NCBI RefSeq assembly: GCF_000297775.1 | Contig: NZ_JH815513.1 | Coordinates: 174,020 to 238,019 of the forward strand | Origin: Sutterella wadsworthensis 2_1_59BFAA | Lineage (GTDB): Bacteria > Pseudomonadota > Gammaproteobacteria > Burkholderiales > Burkholderiaceae_F | Reading direction: 5' to 3' | DNA length: 64,000 nt | Part shown: positions 53,766-61,029 of the stretch, in pieces | How positions within the stretch are numbered: the first letter of the stretch is position 1 | Layout of the letters: every line of letters begins with the position of its first letter | The notes under the pieces: model-generated | What the model was told of the DNA's origin: nothing | What the model saw: only the letters and a program-made list of their open reading frames with translations | The model's database searches: none | Made by a program: the position numbers and the translations under genes

Positions 53766-53963
53766 ATGACGAACAACACCAGCCGCCGCGAACTCGAAAA
53801 AGCCCTAGAACAGCTCGAACTCGCCATCGATCTCAAGAGCGACGAGGCTGCTGACGCTTACGCAGCCGGGAAAAAAGTAGAATGGCGAAGCCTTGTCAAG
53901 GCATTCCTGGCGCTTTGCGACGAACGCGACGAAATCGCTGCCCGCCTTGAAGACCGCGCCTAA
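53766..53963 (+). CDS. Small acidic phage protein
   Basis: The 65-residue protein starts at ATG 53766 after GGAGA. Sequence is a charged helix (ELEKALEQLELAIDLKSDEA, then ADAYAAGKKVEWRSLVKAFL). No family is recognised. It is the only rightward gene between int1 and the lysis genes. Confidence 0.55.
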   Translation: MTNNTSRRELEKALEQLELAIDLKSDEAADAYAAGKKVEWRSLVKAFLALCDERDEIAARLEDRA

Positions 53964-54011
53964 TCCCCAACAGATACGCCATAGCCCCCGTTTGAACATC
54001 CAGACGGGGGG

Positions 54012-54422
54012 TCATTTGTTCAGGGTTACTCTGGCGTCGTGAATCGCGGATACGTCTTGAAGTATGCGTCCACCTCCTTCAACCAAGCCTGCGCCTTCAA
54101 GGAGTAGCTTTTCGCACGCGGAGACTGCGGCTCGTTCCACTCGGCAGGCGTCGGCAGAGGCTCGTCGCTCACGATCTTTGTAGGCACGCTGCACCCGGTC
54201 AAGGTCGTCAGAGAGGCGCACAGCATCGCGCCGAGAAGCATCAAGCGCGTTTTGCGCAGCAACAAGTTTTTCATAAGCCTTTCTCCCATCGTTTGCGCGA
54301 ACAATCGCGGCCTGAAGTTTGACATTGGCGATCTCCTCGCCGTACTCGTGCGACGCGTACATGTACCCGCCGACAGCGCCCGCAGCAAACAGCCCGAGCG
54401 GCACAAAAAGCTTCCAGTTCAT
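54012..54422 (-). CDS. i-spanin (Rz-like)
   Basis: The 136-residue protein starts at ATG 54422, five bases after GGAGG. It has one N-terminal transmembrane segment (LFVPLGLFAAGAVGGYMYAS) and a long periplasmic coiled coil (residues about 30-110) with two cysteines near ADACRVERAAVSACEKL. This is the layout of phage inner-membrane spanins. An o-spanin gene is embedded in another frame (54026-54274), which confirms the call. Spanins fuse the two membranes in the last step of lysis. Confidence 0.85.
   Translation of the reverse strand: MNWKLFVPLGLFAAGAVGGYMYASHEYGEEIANVKLQAAIVRANDGRKAYEKLVAAQNALDASRRDAVRLSDDLDRVQRAYKDRERRASADACRVERAAVSACEKLLLEGAGLVEGGGRILQDVSAIHDARVTLNK
54026..54274 (-). CDS. 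o-spanin (Rz1-like), embedded in the i-spanin gene
   Basis: The 82-residue lipoprotein is read from ATG 54274, just after GAGAAAGG, in a frame different from the i-spanin that encloses it. The signal is MKNLLLRKTRLMLLGAMLCA with lipobox LTGC. The mature part is short and proline-containing (PLPTPAEWNEPQSPRAKSY), typical of Rz1. It partners with the enclosing i-spanin across the periplasm. Confidence 0.85.
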   Translation of the reverse strand: MKNLLLRKTRLMLLGAMLCASLTTLTGCSVPTKIVSDEPLPTPAEWNEPQSPRAKSYSLKAQAWLKEVDAYFKTYPRFTTPE

Positions 54423-54468
54423 CGAAGCCTCCATGCAAAAAGAGACCCGCGAAGGGGTCTCGTGTAAT

Positions 54469-55257
54469 TCAATATCCTCGGCGTCGATAGCTCGTCCAGT
54501 CGAAGAGCACAGAACGGCCTCCTTCGCGAAGCCGGTCCATCGCCGCCTCGCCCAAGTAGTCCATCAAGGCTTCACCAGAGAGATTGCTGATGACGATCGT
54601 CGCCTTCAGCGCCTCGTAGCGTGAGTTGATCACCTCGAAAAGCATCAGCTTCTCGGCATCGGTCCCGAACTGCCTGCCGACTTCATCTATGACAAGAAGG
54701 TCAGGCGTAGCAAAGGACTCGTACACCTCGCGCTCGTTTCGATCCGACTGGCGTCCGTAGGTCTCTTTGATTCGCTGAGCGATCCGAGACGCTCGCGTAT
54801 AGAGCGCAGAGCCGCCGTGCTCGATCAACGCCTGCGCGATTCCTATGGCAAGGTGCGTCTTACCCGTTCCAGACGTGCCGTAGAAAAGCAGGTTTGCACC
54901 ACTGTCGTCGTTCTCGCAGATTGTCTGCAAGTACTCCCTTGAAGCCTCAAGCGCGGCACGTTGGCCACCGTTCGACACGACATAGCCTTCAAGCGTGCGG
55001 CCTCTGTATCGAGCCGGTATGGCCGCGTCACCGATGATGCGACAAGCCTTCACCGCCTCGCTGCGCTTTGTAGCCTCTTTCGCCAGTCTGGCGTTCTCAC
55101 GGTCGCGGGCTTCAAGCGCACACTGCGCACAGCCCATCCAGATGATCCGGTCGCGGATCATTACTCCCGTGTCCGTAAATGCACCATGTGTGGTGCAGAT
55201 TGCGGGCTTCGTGCGCCCGTTGCGAATGTGCGAAAGATCGACTTCCCTCAAAGCCAT
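54469..55257 (-). CDS. DnaC/IstB-like AAA+ ATPase, replicative helicase loader
   Basis: The 262-residue protein has Walker A GTSGTGKTHLAIGIAQAL, Walker B LLVIDEVGR and the sensor ATIVISNLSGE. An N-terminal zinc-like cluster (CTTHG...CAQCALEARDR) precedes the ATPase domain, as in phage DnaC homologues. It probably loads host DnaB on the phage origin. The preceding gene on this strand is the winged-helix replication protein, 18 bases away. Confidence 0.85.
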   Translation of the reverse strand: MALREVDLSHIRNGRTKPAICTTHGAFTDTGVMIRDRIIWMGCAQCALEARDRENARLAKEATKRSEAVKACRIIGDAAIPARYRGRTLEGYVVSNGGQRAALEASREYLQTICENDDSGANLLFYGTSGTGKTHLAIGIAQALIEHGGSALYTRASRIAQRIKETYGRQSDRNEREVYESFATPDLLVIDEVGRQFGTDAEKLMLFEVINSRYEALKATIVISNLSGEALMDYLGEAAMDRLREGGRSVLFDWTSYRRRGY

Positions 55258-55275
55258 TCATTCTCATTCCTTCCC

Positions 55276-55776
55276 TCAAAAGTCAAACGGGTCCCGGCGG
55301 TAGTGCCCGGGCGTTGCATCTGTCATATATCCCGTTTTCGATTTCTTGTTTTTATCTGGTATAGGTCGCCCATTACCGGCTGCACCTTTCGCCTTTGTCG
55401 GCTTTTCGGACTGCCGCTCCTGGGTCGCGCGCTCGCCTTTTTCGGTCAGAGTGAACCACCTGGTCCGGTCATATGCCGATCGGTTGAAGTTCCCTGTTTC
55501 CACGTATCCACAGGTTATCAACTTATCCAGAGCGCCCCTCACCTGCTTCTCGCTCAGATAGTCGAAGAGCTCGGCAAAGTGACGCGTGCTGCCATAGGTC
55601 CAGTGCTTGCCATCGTGCTTGTGACGACCTGCTTTCCTGTTCGCTCGGACCCAGAACGCGATGTTCTCCAAAACGACGGCTGCGTTGACGCCGACCTCGA
55701 CGGCAACCGACACGCTGAAATGGTGCTTTACGCCCGACATGTTTGGGCTTATTGCTTTTTCTTCGGGGGATGTCAT
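55276..55776 (-). CDS. Phage replication protein, winged-helix type
   Basis: The 166-residue protein matches phage replication-initiation proteins: NAAVVLENIAFWVRANR, HDGKHWTYGSTRHFAELF, then YLSEKQVRGALDKLITCGYV and WFTLTEKGE. The second half is basic and disordered. It sits directly upstream of the DnaC-like gene, the usual replisome-organiser plus loader pair. ATG 55776 is taken as the start, although no good Shine-Dalgarno sequence is present; ATG 55740 is an alternative. Confidence 0.7.
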   Translation of the reverse strand: MTSPEEKAISPNMSGVKHHFSVSVAVEVGVNAAVVLENIAFWVRANRKAGRHKHDGKHWTYGSTRHFAELFDYLSEKQVRGALDKLITCGYVETGNFNRSAYDRTRWFTLTEKGERATQERQSEKPTKAKGAAGNGRPIPDKNKKSKTGYMTDATPGHYRRDPFDF

Positions 55777-55846
55777 ACTAGAGATAGCGAATTCCTCCCC
55801 TCATTTCATTCGATAGCCTCGCCGAACTGTCACGGCGGGGCCTTTT

Positions 55847-56068
55847 TCATTCCTCCGCCCCGAAAACGTCCGGAAAGAGCTCGCAAGCCGGAACGCCGAG
55901 CACTTCCTCATACGCTCGCAACGTCTTGAAGTGCGCCGGTGTCGCGGCACCGCTCTCATGTTTTGAGACTGTTTGCTGTCCGCATCCGACAAGCGCGGCC
56001 AGCTCCGCCTGCGTGAACCCCGCTTCCCTGCGTGCCCTCTTCAACGCAGCTCTCTCAAACGGCTTCAT
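55847..56068 (-). CDS. XRE-family helix-turn-helix regulator (Cro-like)
   Basis: The 73-residue protein starts at ATG 56068. The HTH reads RARREAGFTQAELAALVGCG, then QQTVSKHESGAATPA. It is the first or second gene of the leftward early operon, overlapping the excisionase-like gene by 14 bases. It may act as Cro or as a copy-number/early regulator. Confidence 0.75.
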   Translation of the reverse strand: MKPFERAALKRARREAGFTQAELAALVGCGQQTVSKHESGAATPAHFKTLRAYEEVLGVPACELFPDVFGAEE

Positions 56069-56240
56069 CGCCAACGTATTCCTTGAACTTCTTTGGGAAG
56101 ATACAATAAGACCACTGATTGCTCCCCGGCATCTTTGCAGCCGTTCCAAACGGAAGCAATCCCTTTTGCAGACAGATTCGTATGTACTGGGGCGACTTAT
56201 TGAGCGCCTTAGCGACATCGTTCACCGTTAGGTTTCTCAA
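56055..56240 (-). CDS. Excisionase/AlpA-like DNA-binding protein
   Basis: The 61-residue protein begins MRNLTVNDVAKALNKSPQYI and resembles the short winged-helix domain of excisionases and AlpA. The start is TTG 56240, ten bases after AAGGAG; there is no ATG in frame. It is the first leftward gene from the control region and is divergent from the CI-like repressor, the place where Cro/Xis genes occur. Confidence 0.65.
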   Translation of the reverse strand: MRNLTVNDVAKALNKSPQYIRICLQKGLLPFGTAAKMPGSNQWSYCIFPKKFKEYVGDEAV

Positions 56241-56412
56241 TGGAAAACATCTCCTTTTTCATCTTTTTTAGACAGTTGCGGTTAAAAAAAATCGCGCACG
56301 ATCGCACGGTGCCTCTCACTGCCTTTCAAAAAAATAGTACGAAATCAGACAATTGAGTTCAATAGTGAATTTTTGGAAGTTAATCGTTCCTCTTGCTTTG
56401 ATAAATTAAATG

Positions 56413-56425
56413 ATCTAAATTAGAT
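56413..56425 (+). promoter_or_regulatory. Operator 1 of the prophage repressor
   Basis: ATCTAAATTAGAT is a perfect palindrome around AAATT. It shares the ATCY-AAATT-RGAT core with operator 2, centre to centre 19 bp. Confidence 0.6.
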
Positions 56426-56450
56426 ATAAATATCCAAATTGGATATTTAT
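56426..56450 (+). promoter_or_regulatory. Operator 2 of the prophage repressor
   Basis: ATAAATATCC-AAATT-GGATATTTAT is a perfect 10-bp inverted repeat. It ends 21 bases before the repressor start at 56472, so binding would block the repressor's own promoter or leader. Confidence 0.65.
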
Positions 56451-56471
56451 ACAACAAAGGGAGAGGGTTTA

Positions 56472-56789
56472 ATGGAGTATTTATCCGACAAAGAAATAGG
56501 CTACATCATCAAACGCGCGAGGATGCTTCGAAATCTGACGCAGGCAGAACTCGGTGAGCGACTTGGCGTGCAGGCCGCTGCGGTCCAAAAATGGGAAAGC
56601 GGAAAGGTCACGAACATCAAGCGAAACATCCTCAGGGATATGGCCGTCGAACTGAGAGTGAATCCTGCGTTGCTGATAGGCCTGCCAGTTCAGACGGATT
56701 TCCTCAAGCAGCTATCGAAAACCGAGCGCATTGGAATGGAGAATTTCTTGAGGGAGTATCAAGAGAAAGGGCGTGGAGGCGATGCGTAA
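56472..56789 (+). CDS. XRE-family prophage repressor (CI-like)
   Basis: The 105-residue protein starts at ATG 56472 after GGGAGAGGG. The N-terminal HTH is IIKRARMLRNLTQAELGERL, then GVQAAAVQKWESGKVTNIKR. It has no LexA-like peptidase domain, so induction is likely by another route (an antirepressor or oligomer loss). It overlaps the integrase gene by eight bases, so repressor and integrase are coexpressed. Two palindromic operators lie just upstream. Confidence 0.8.
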   Translation: MEYLSDKEIGYIIKRARMLRNLTQAELGERLGVQAAAVQKWESGKVTNIKRNILRDMAVELRVNPALLIGLPVQTDFLKQLSKTERIGMENFLREYQEKGRGGDA

Positions 56790-57876
56790 CGCGAACGGCA
56801 TGGGCGGCATCACAAAGCTTTCCGGGAACCGTCGCCGCCCCTTCTGGGTACGCATCACGACCGGATGGGAGATCAACGAAGAGACGGGAAAGGCAAAGCA
56901 GCTCACGTCCACACTTGGTTATTACGCAAGCCGAAAAGAAGCGATGATCGCTTTGGCCGAGTATCACCAGAACCCGATCGACCTCACAAGAAAGACGCTC
57001 ACCTTTGCTGAGGTCTGGGACATCTGGACGCCGCCGCACTTCAAGAAGTACCCGAGCAGCGCTGCAGGGCTAAGGTCAGCTTACAAGCGCTGCGCACCGC
57101 TCTACGACATGCAGATGGCCGACATCAAGAAAGTCCACATGCAGGACATCCTCGATGGCATGAATCACATGTCGGAGGAGAGCCAGGGCAAGGTGAAATC
57201 GATCTTCAAGAACGCGTTCAAGTACTGCATAGAGAACGACGTCGTCACGAAAGACTACTCACAGTTCCTGGTGATCACACCGCCCAAAAAGAAAAAAGCC
57301 GCGAAGGAAAAGTTCTTCACGGCAGAGGAGCTCGGCATTGTATTTGGCTCGCAAGACTTCGCGGTGCAATTCCCGACCGGCAAAAAGTCCTACGCCGAGC
57401 TGCGGCTTGCGGACACGGTGCTCATCATGCTTTACACCGGCATGCGGATAGGAGAGCTCCTCGGGGTCAAGACTGAAGACGTGGACCTTGCGCAGCGCAT
57501 CATCCACGTGCGCGGGACAAAGACCGAAAACGCAGACCGGATCGTGCCGATCCACCGAGAGCTTGCACCAATCCTGTCAAAGCGCCTCGATGGCGAGCAC
57601 CTGATCGAAAACGCGAACGGCAAGCCTATTAAGTACGACCAGTACAAGAAGCACTTTTTCGACCCGTATATGGAGAGCCTGGGCGTCTCGCACACGCCTC
57701 ATGCGCTCCGACATACGTTCGTCTCTCTGATGGATTCTTGCGGCGTATCGTCGAACTCAGTGGTCCTGAAAAGGATCGTCGGCCACTCGAATTCGAACGT
57801 CACAGAGCACTACACGCACAAGGACATCAACGACCTGATTGAAGCAATCGACAAATTGCAAGTGAACATAGTGTGA
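56782..57876 (+). CDS. Tyrosine recombinase, phage-type integrase (int2)
   Basis: The 364-residue protein starts at ATG 56782; GTG 56773 is an alternative. An arm-binding AP2-like domain is followed by a core-binding domain with LTFAEVWDIWTPPHFKKYP. The catalytic residues are LYTGMRIGELLGVKTEDVDL, HTPHALRHTFVSLMDSCGV (HxLRH), IVGHSNSNVTEHYTHKDI. The family includes the Gram-positive-style phage integrases. It is linked to the repressor and followed by a short hairpin terminator and an attP-like region. Confidence 0.9.
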   Translation: MRNANGMGGITKLSGNRRRPFWVRITTGWEINEETGKAKQLTSTLGYYASRKEAMIALAEYHQNPIDLTRKTLTFAEVWDIWTPPHFKKYPSSAAGLRSAYKRCAPLYDMQMADIKKVHMQDILDGMNHMSEESQGKVKSIFKNAFKYCIENDVVTKDYSQFLVITPPKKKKAAKEKFFTAEELGIVFGSQDFAVQFPTGKKSYAELRLADTVLIMLYTGMRIGELLGVKTEDVDLAQRIIHVRGTKTENADRIVPIHRELAPILSKRLDGEHLIENANGKPIKYDQYKKHFFDPYMESLGVSHTPHALRHTFVSLMDSCGVSSNSVVLKRIVGHSNSNVTEHYTHKDINDLIEAIDKLQVNIV

Positions 57877-57898
57877 CAATTCAGTGAACTGGGAAAGT

Positions 57899-57917
57899 CA
57901 AGCCGAAAGGCTTTTTT
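57899..57917 (+). terminator. Terminator of the repressor-int2 unit
   Basis: AAGCC-GAAA-GGCTT is followed by TTTTTCT on the plus strand, 23 bases after the int2 stop. Confidence 0.7.
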
Positions 57918-57933
57918 CTAGGCGTGTCGTGTA

Positions 57934-58146
57934 ACTTACGTGTCACTTACGCACTTTAAAACAGGGCGTTTCCCCGTAATTCTCTGAAAGTTAAAAAGCC
58001 CCAGAAACCGCGCCGCAAGTAGGTTTCAGGGGCTTTTCTCGTGTCTTGTAGGACGCTACAGAATTTACTACAACAGTAACTTGATTGGGCGGACAAAGCC
58101 CGGTGTGACGGCGTTTCCGAGACTTCGTGATACTTACGCGTCACTT
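57934..58146. other. attP-like region between int2 and endolysin
   Basis: Near-identical 15-mers ACTTACG(T/C)GTCACTT occur in the same orientation at 57934-57948 and 58132-58146, flanking a 183-bp stretch with AT-rich sections. Paired arm-type repeats on both sides of a core are expected in an unsplit attP. A hairpin with T-tract lies inside (57994-58036). Confidence 0.45.
57994..58036. terminator. Bidirectional terminator between int2 and endolysin
   Basis: AAAAGCCCC-GAAACC / GGTTTC-GGGGCTTTT forms a long stem flanked by A- and T-rich ends, between convergent genes. Confidence 0.8.
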
Positions 58147-58220
58147 TCTGTCTGAGCTTGTACATGCCTAATCAGTATATCGTAAACCCTAATAGCGAAC
58201 AAGAATTTTTGATATCCCGT

Positions 58221-58766
58221 TCAAGAAAAAGTTTTTTCGATACCTTCGGCGATCACTCTCGCGAGCTTGTCTTGGTAGCTGAAGCGGAACAGTTTCTCGG
58301 CTGTCTCGTCATGCGAGATGAACCCGACCTCCACGAGTGCGGCCGGTGCGTTCGTGTGCTTCAGCACGTAGTACTTCGCCTCCTTGACACCTCGGTCTTT
58401 TTCTTCAGGAAAGCTTGAAGCCAGACCGTTCTGGATGTTTTCGGCAAGGCGTTTCGTCACGCCTCCAACACCCGGATATTTGAACGTCTCGATTCCGCTT
58501 GCGTCCTTGTTCTCGGCGCTATTGCAGTGGATCGAAATGAACGCGTCCGACTTGGCAGCGTTCGAAATGTCGCATCGCTGTTGAAGCAGAAGCGCCTGAT
58601 CCTTCGTTCGAGTGAGCACGACGCGATGCCCTTTCGCCTTTAGTTTGTCCGCAATTTTGTTTGCGATACCCAAGGCCGCTTCAGCCTCTTTGTAGCGACC
58701 ATTCACAGCCCCCGGATCAGTACCTCCGTGCCCCGGGTCCAGCACGATAGTCAGTTTCTTACTCAT
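58221..58766 (-). CDS. N-acetylmuramoyl-L-alanine amidase endolysin (Amidase_3)
   Basis: The 181-residue enzyme cleaves the amide bond between MurNAc and the stem peptide. Zinc ligands and catalytic glutamate are in LDPGHGGTDPGAV, KEAEAALGIA, SIHCNSAE and ALVEVGFISHDE. No signal peptide is present, so it needs the holin for release. It overlaps the holin stop (ATGA). Confidence 0.9.
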   Translation of the reverse strand: MSKKLTIVLDPGHGGTDPGAVNGRYKEAEAALGIANKIADKLKAKGHRVVLTRTKDQALLLQQRCDISNAAKSDAFISIHCNSAENKDASGIETFKYPGVGGVTKRLAENIQNGLASSFPEEKDRGVKEAKYYVLKHTNAPAALVEVGFISHDETAEKLFRFSYQDKLARVIAEGIEKTFS

Positions 58767-59224
58767 TTCTTGACAACCTCCCTACTCTTAATTTCCTTAA
58801 TCGCTCGATGCAGAAAGCCTGGGATCATGCCGCCAAAGCCAAGGCGGTCAAGATTCTCAAGCGTGCTGCCGAGTTCATTAACGGCGTAAGCCGCAATAGC
58901 CGCGTTGCGCAGCATGTCTGTGCCTGCGATTACGTCAAGCCCATGCGAAAGCATCACGACGACGAAAATGAAAACCTTTTTGAAAAGCCCTCGAAAGCCG
59001 ACACGGCTGTTCCACTCGCCGGTCTTTCCTGCAGCGATGGTCCCCGTCACGTAGTCCACGGCGACGAACATCAACAGCCACTGCAACTGCAGGTCAATAC
59101 CTCCTAGCGCCCAAGCCAGTGCGCTTCCGACAGCCCCTGAAGCGAGCATCAAATACGCCTCCCCTTTAGCAGGTACGAGCAACGACATGTAGTCGATGAA
59201 CGTCTGCACAAACCCTCTCTCCAT
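58763..59224 (-). CDS. Phage holin
   Basis: The 153-residue membrane protein has three to four hydrophobic segments: KGEAYLMLASGAVGSALAWA, LQWLLMFVAVDYVTGTIAAG, VFIFVVVMLSHGLDVIAGTD and NAAIAAYAVNELG. It matches the Holin_4/toxin-secretion group, including the motif VDYVTGTIAAGKTGEWNSR. The stop overlaps the endolysin start, forming a lysis cassette with it, although the spanins lie 4 kb away. Confidence 0.85.
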   Translation of the reverse strand: MERGFVQTFIDYMSLLVPAKGEAYLMLASGAVGSALAWALGGIDLQLQWLLMFVAVDYVTGTIAAGKTGEWNSRVGFRGLFKKVFIFVVVMLSHGLDVIAGTDMLRNAAIAAYAVNELGSTLENLDRLGFGGMIPGFLHRAIKEIKSREVVKK

Positions 59225-59320
59225 AAATCACCTCCTTGTTTGTTCTCCCCTTCACCATATTCAACGACCGTCAAAATCCCTAGCCCTGACACGCCTGCCA
59301 TCACTACAGGCGTAAAAAAA

Positions 59321-59340
59321 GGGGACGGTTTCCCGTCCCC
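59321..59340 (-). terminator. Terminator downstream of the collagen-like tail fibre
   Basis: GGGGACGG-TTTC-CCGTCCCC is followed by TTTTTTT on the minus strand, 21 bases past the tail-fibre stop. Confidence 0.88.
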
Positions 59341-59360
59341 CTGTTATGGAGCTTTAAGCC

Positions 59361-60623
59361 TTATCTTTTAAGTCGCTCAACCTCTTCCGAAAGTCGCTGA
59401 ACCGCGAGGATCAACGGACAAACGAGCGAAGCATAGTCCACCGCCAGATAGCCCTCAGACGACTTGCTGACAAAGAGCTTCGCAATCTGCGGGTCCGCAT
59501 TCTGGACCTGCTGCGCGATGAGCCCCATGTGCTTCTGACCGTCTTCCTCGCCGAGGTAGGAATAGGTGACAACTGGGAGCTTGCGAATGAACGCAATCGC
59601 TCGATCGGCATCGACCTTCGCAATTCCTTCCTTGAGTCGAACGTCCGACGAAACGCTGATGGCCGTCTTCGAGTAGATTTTCGAACCGGCAATCATCGTC
59701 TCAAGGCTGTTCGTCGCGAGCGTCATCATGGACGACGTTTTGAAGAGCGCCTGAGTCCCGTTGAGGCGAATAACGTCAGAAGCTACAGAACCACCGAAAT
59801 CCTGGCCGTCCTGACCATCTCGGCCATTCGTTCCATCGCGACCATCGGCACCCGGATAGCCCTGCGGACCGCGTTCGCCATCTCGACCAGGAAGTCCATC
59901 CTTACCAGGAGCGCCGTCCTTACCGGGCGCACCTTCAGCGCCGGGAAGACCATCCTTGCCCGGGAGGCCCTGCTCACCGCGAGCACCGTCGATGCCGTCC
60001 TTGCCATCAACGCCGTCCTTGCCAGGCAGGCCAGGTTCACCCACAAGGCTCTCGAGCCATTCAACCTCGCTACCAATGAAGCCGTTGGCGACAGCCACCT
60101 CGTAAGCGCTCAAACCATCAGCGCCGTCAGCGCCCGGGGTTCCACCAGAGCCGCCTTCGCCCTTGAGGGCAAAGCGAGCGTCCGCTTCGGTCTTGCTGTA
60201 GATCGTGAGGCTGTTTGCCTTTTCGTCAAGCACGTCCGAAAGCCAACGGTCTTCGTCGCGATAGTTCACAACGTCGGTGGAGTGATCTGCGAGCACGCGG
60301 ATCGGAGCCGGCTTGAAAGTCGAATCCGAACGGTCGTACCAGAAGCCGATGAGAGATTCGTCGAGCGTTTCGATTCGAATCAAACGCGCATCGATCACCT
60401 CGGTCGGATACTCCTGCACGCCGATACAGAGGTCCTTTTCGTTGAGCTGAGCGTAGAAGAAGTAGATCACTTCAACCCAGCCGTTGCCCGTCCACTTCTT
60501 ACCGATGACGGTCTTGTCGTCAGTCGTTCCGATGTAGATGTAGTTAGGAATGGTCACCTCTGTCGGGAAACCGTACGTGCCAGTGCAAATGCTCTGGTCG
60601 TTAATGAAGCCGTAATAAAACAA
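59361..60623 (-). CDS. Collagen-like tail fibre with S74 chaperone domain
   Basis: The 420-residue protein has an N-terminal duplicated module: YGFINDQSICTGTYGFPTEV and YAQLNEKDLCIGVQEYPTEV begin the two copies (residues about 3-100). Residues about 195-285 are collagen-type Gly-X-Y repeats (GLPGKDGVDGKDGIDGARG and so on), giving a triple helix. The C-terminus is a peptidase-S74 intramolecular chaperone (SSDVRLKEGIAKVDADRA, GLIAQQVQ) that folds and then cleaves itself off after trimerisation. It is a receptor-binding fibre. Confidence 0.88.
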   Translation of the reverse strand: MFYYGFINDQSICTGTYGFPTEVTIPNYIYIGTTDDKTVIGKKWTGNGWVEVIYFFYAQLNEKDLCIGVQEYPTEVIDARLIRIETLDESLIGFWYDRSDSTFKPAPIRVLADHSTDVVNYRDEDRWLSDVLDEKANSLTIYSKTEADARFALKGEGGSGGTPGADGADGLSAYEVAVANGFIGSEVEWLESLVGEPGLPGKDGVDGKDGIDGARGEQGLPGKDGLPGAEGAPGKDGAPGKDGLPGRDGERGPQGYPGADGRDGTNGRDGQDGQDFGGSVASDVIRLNGTQALFKTSSMMTLATNSLETMIAGSKIYSKTAISVSSDVRLKEGIAKVDADRAIAFIRKLPVVTYSYLGEEDGQKHMGLIAQQVQNADPQIAKLFVSKSSEGYLAVDYASLVCPLILAVQRLSEEVERLKR

Positions 60624-60642
60624 TGGCTTTCCTTATAAAAAA

Positions 60643-60665
60643 GGCCGAGGGACAGTCCCCCGGCC
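60643..60665 (-). terminator. Terminator upstream of the tail-fibre gene
   Basis: GGCCGGGGGA / TCCCTCGGCC followed by TTTTTT on the minus strand sits between the small membrane gene and the fibre gene. Confidence 0.75.
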
Positions 60666-60730
60666 ATGAGCACACAGTAGCATGCCCTTAGTCACATCGC
60701 GCCGATTCTCACAGCTCGTTGCATCTATCC

Positions 60731-60988
60731 TCAGAAGAGGACGCTGTATAGCCACGAAGCGAGAACCCCGGCAATGAAGCCGACAGGTCCCCAGAAGAGG
60801 CGCGTCTTGCGTCGCGTCTCAGCATCGAGCAGCGCCTTCTGAGCCTGCACCTTGGCGACGATCTCGTCCGTCACTTCCTCGACCTTGACGCCGAGCTTGT
60901 CGAGCAGCTCCTTCACTTCTCGCTTTGTCATTTCAGTCACCTTTTCCTTTAGCGCATCTTTCAGCGCCTTGACAATAAAATTCCACAT
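60731..60988 (-). CDS. Small phage protein with C-terminal membrane segment
   Basis: The 85-residue protein has a charged helical N-terminus (FIVKALKDALKEKVTEMTKR, VKELLDKLGVKVEEVTDE) and a C-terminal transmembrane segment (LFWGPVGFIAGVLASWLYSV). I see no named family; a second holin or a holin antagonist is possible. The ATG directly follows the T-tract of a terminator and has no ribosome-binding site, so expression may be low or from a promoter embedded there. Confidence 0.55.
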   Translation of the reverse strand: MWNFIVKALKDALKEKVTEMTKREVKELLDKLGVKVEEVTDEIVAKVQAQKALLDAETRRKTRLFWGPVGFIAGVLASWLYSVLF

Positions 60989-60989
60989 A

Positions 60990-61012
60990 TAAAAAAACCG
61001 CCAGAAGGCGGT
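60990..61012 (-). terminator. Terminator upstream of the small membrane gene
   Basis: ACCGCC-TTCT-GGCGGT is followed by TTTTTTT on the minus strand, ending transcripts from the tail genes to the right or from the region opposite the glycosyltransferase. Confidence 0.75.
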
Positions 61013-61029
61013 GTGATAAAGTTACGGAT

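Noticed and set aside
59783-60076. Alternative frame within the collagen-like fibre
   Set aside because: Repeat-derived shadow frame (Ala/Arg/Thr-rich) inside a strong gene.
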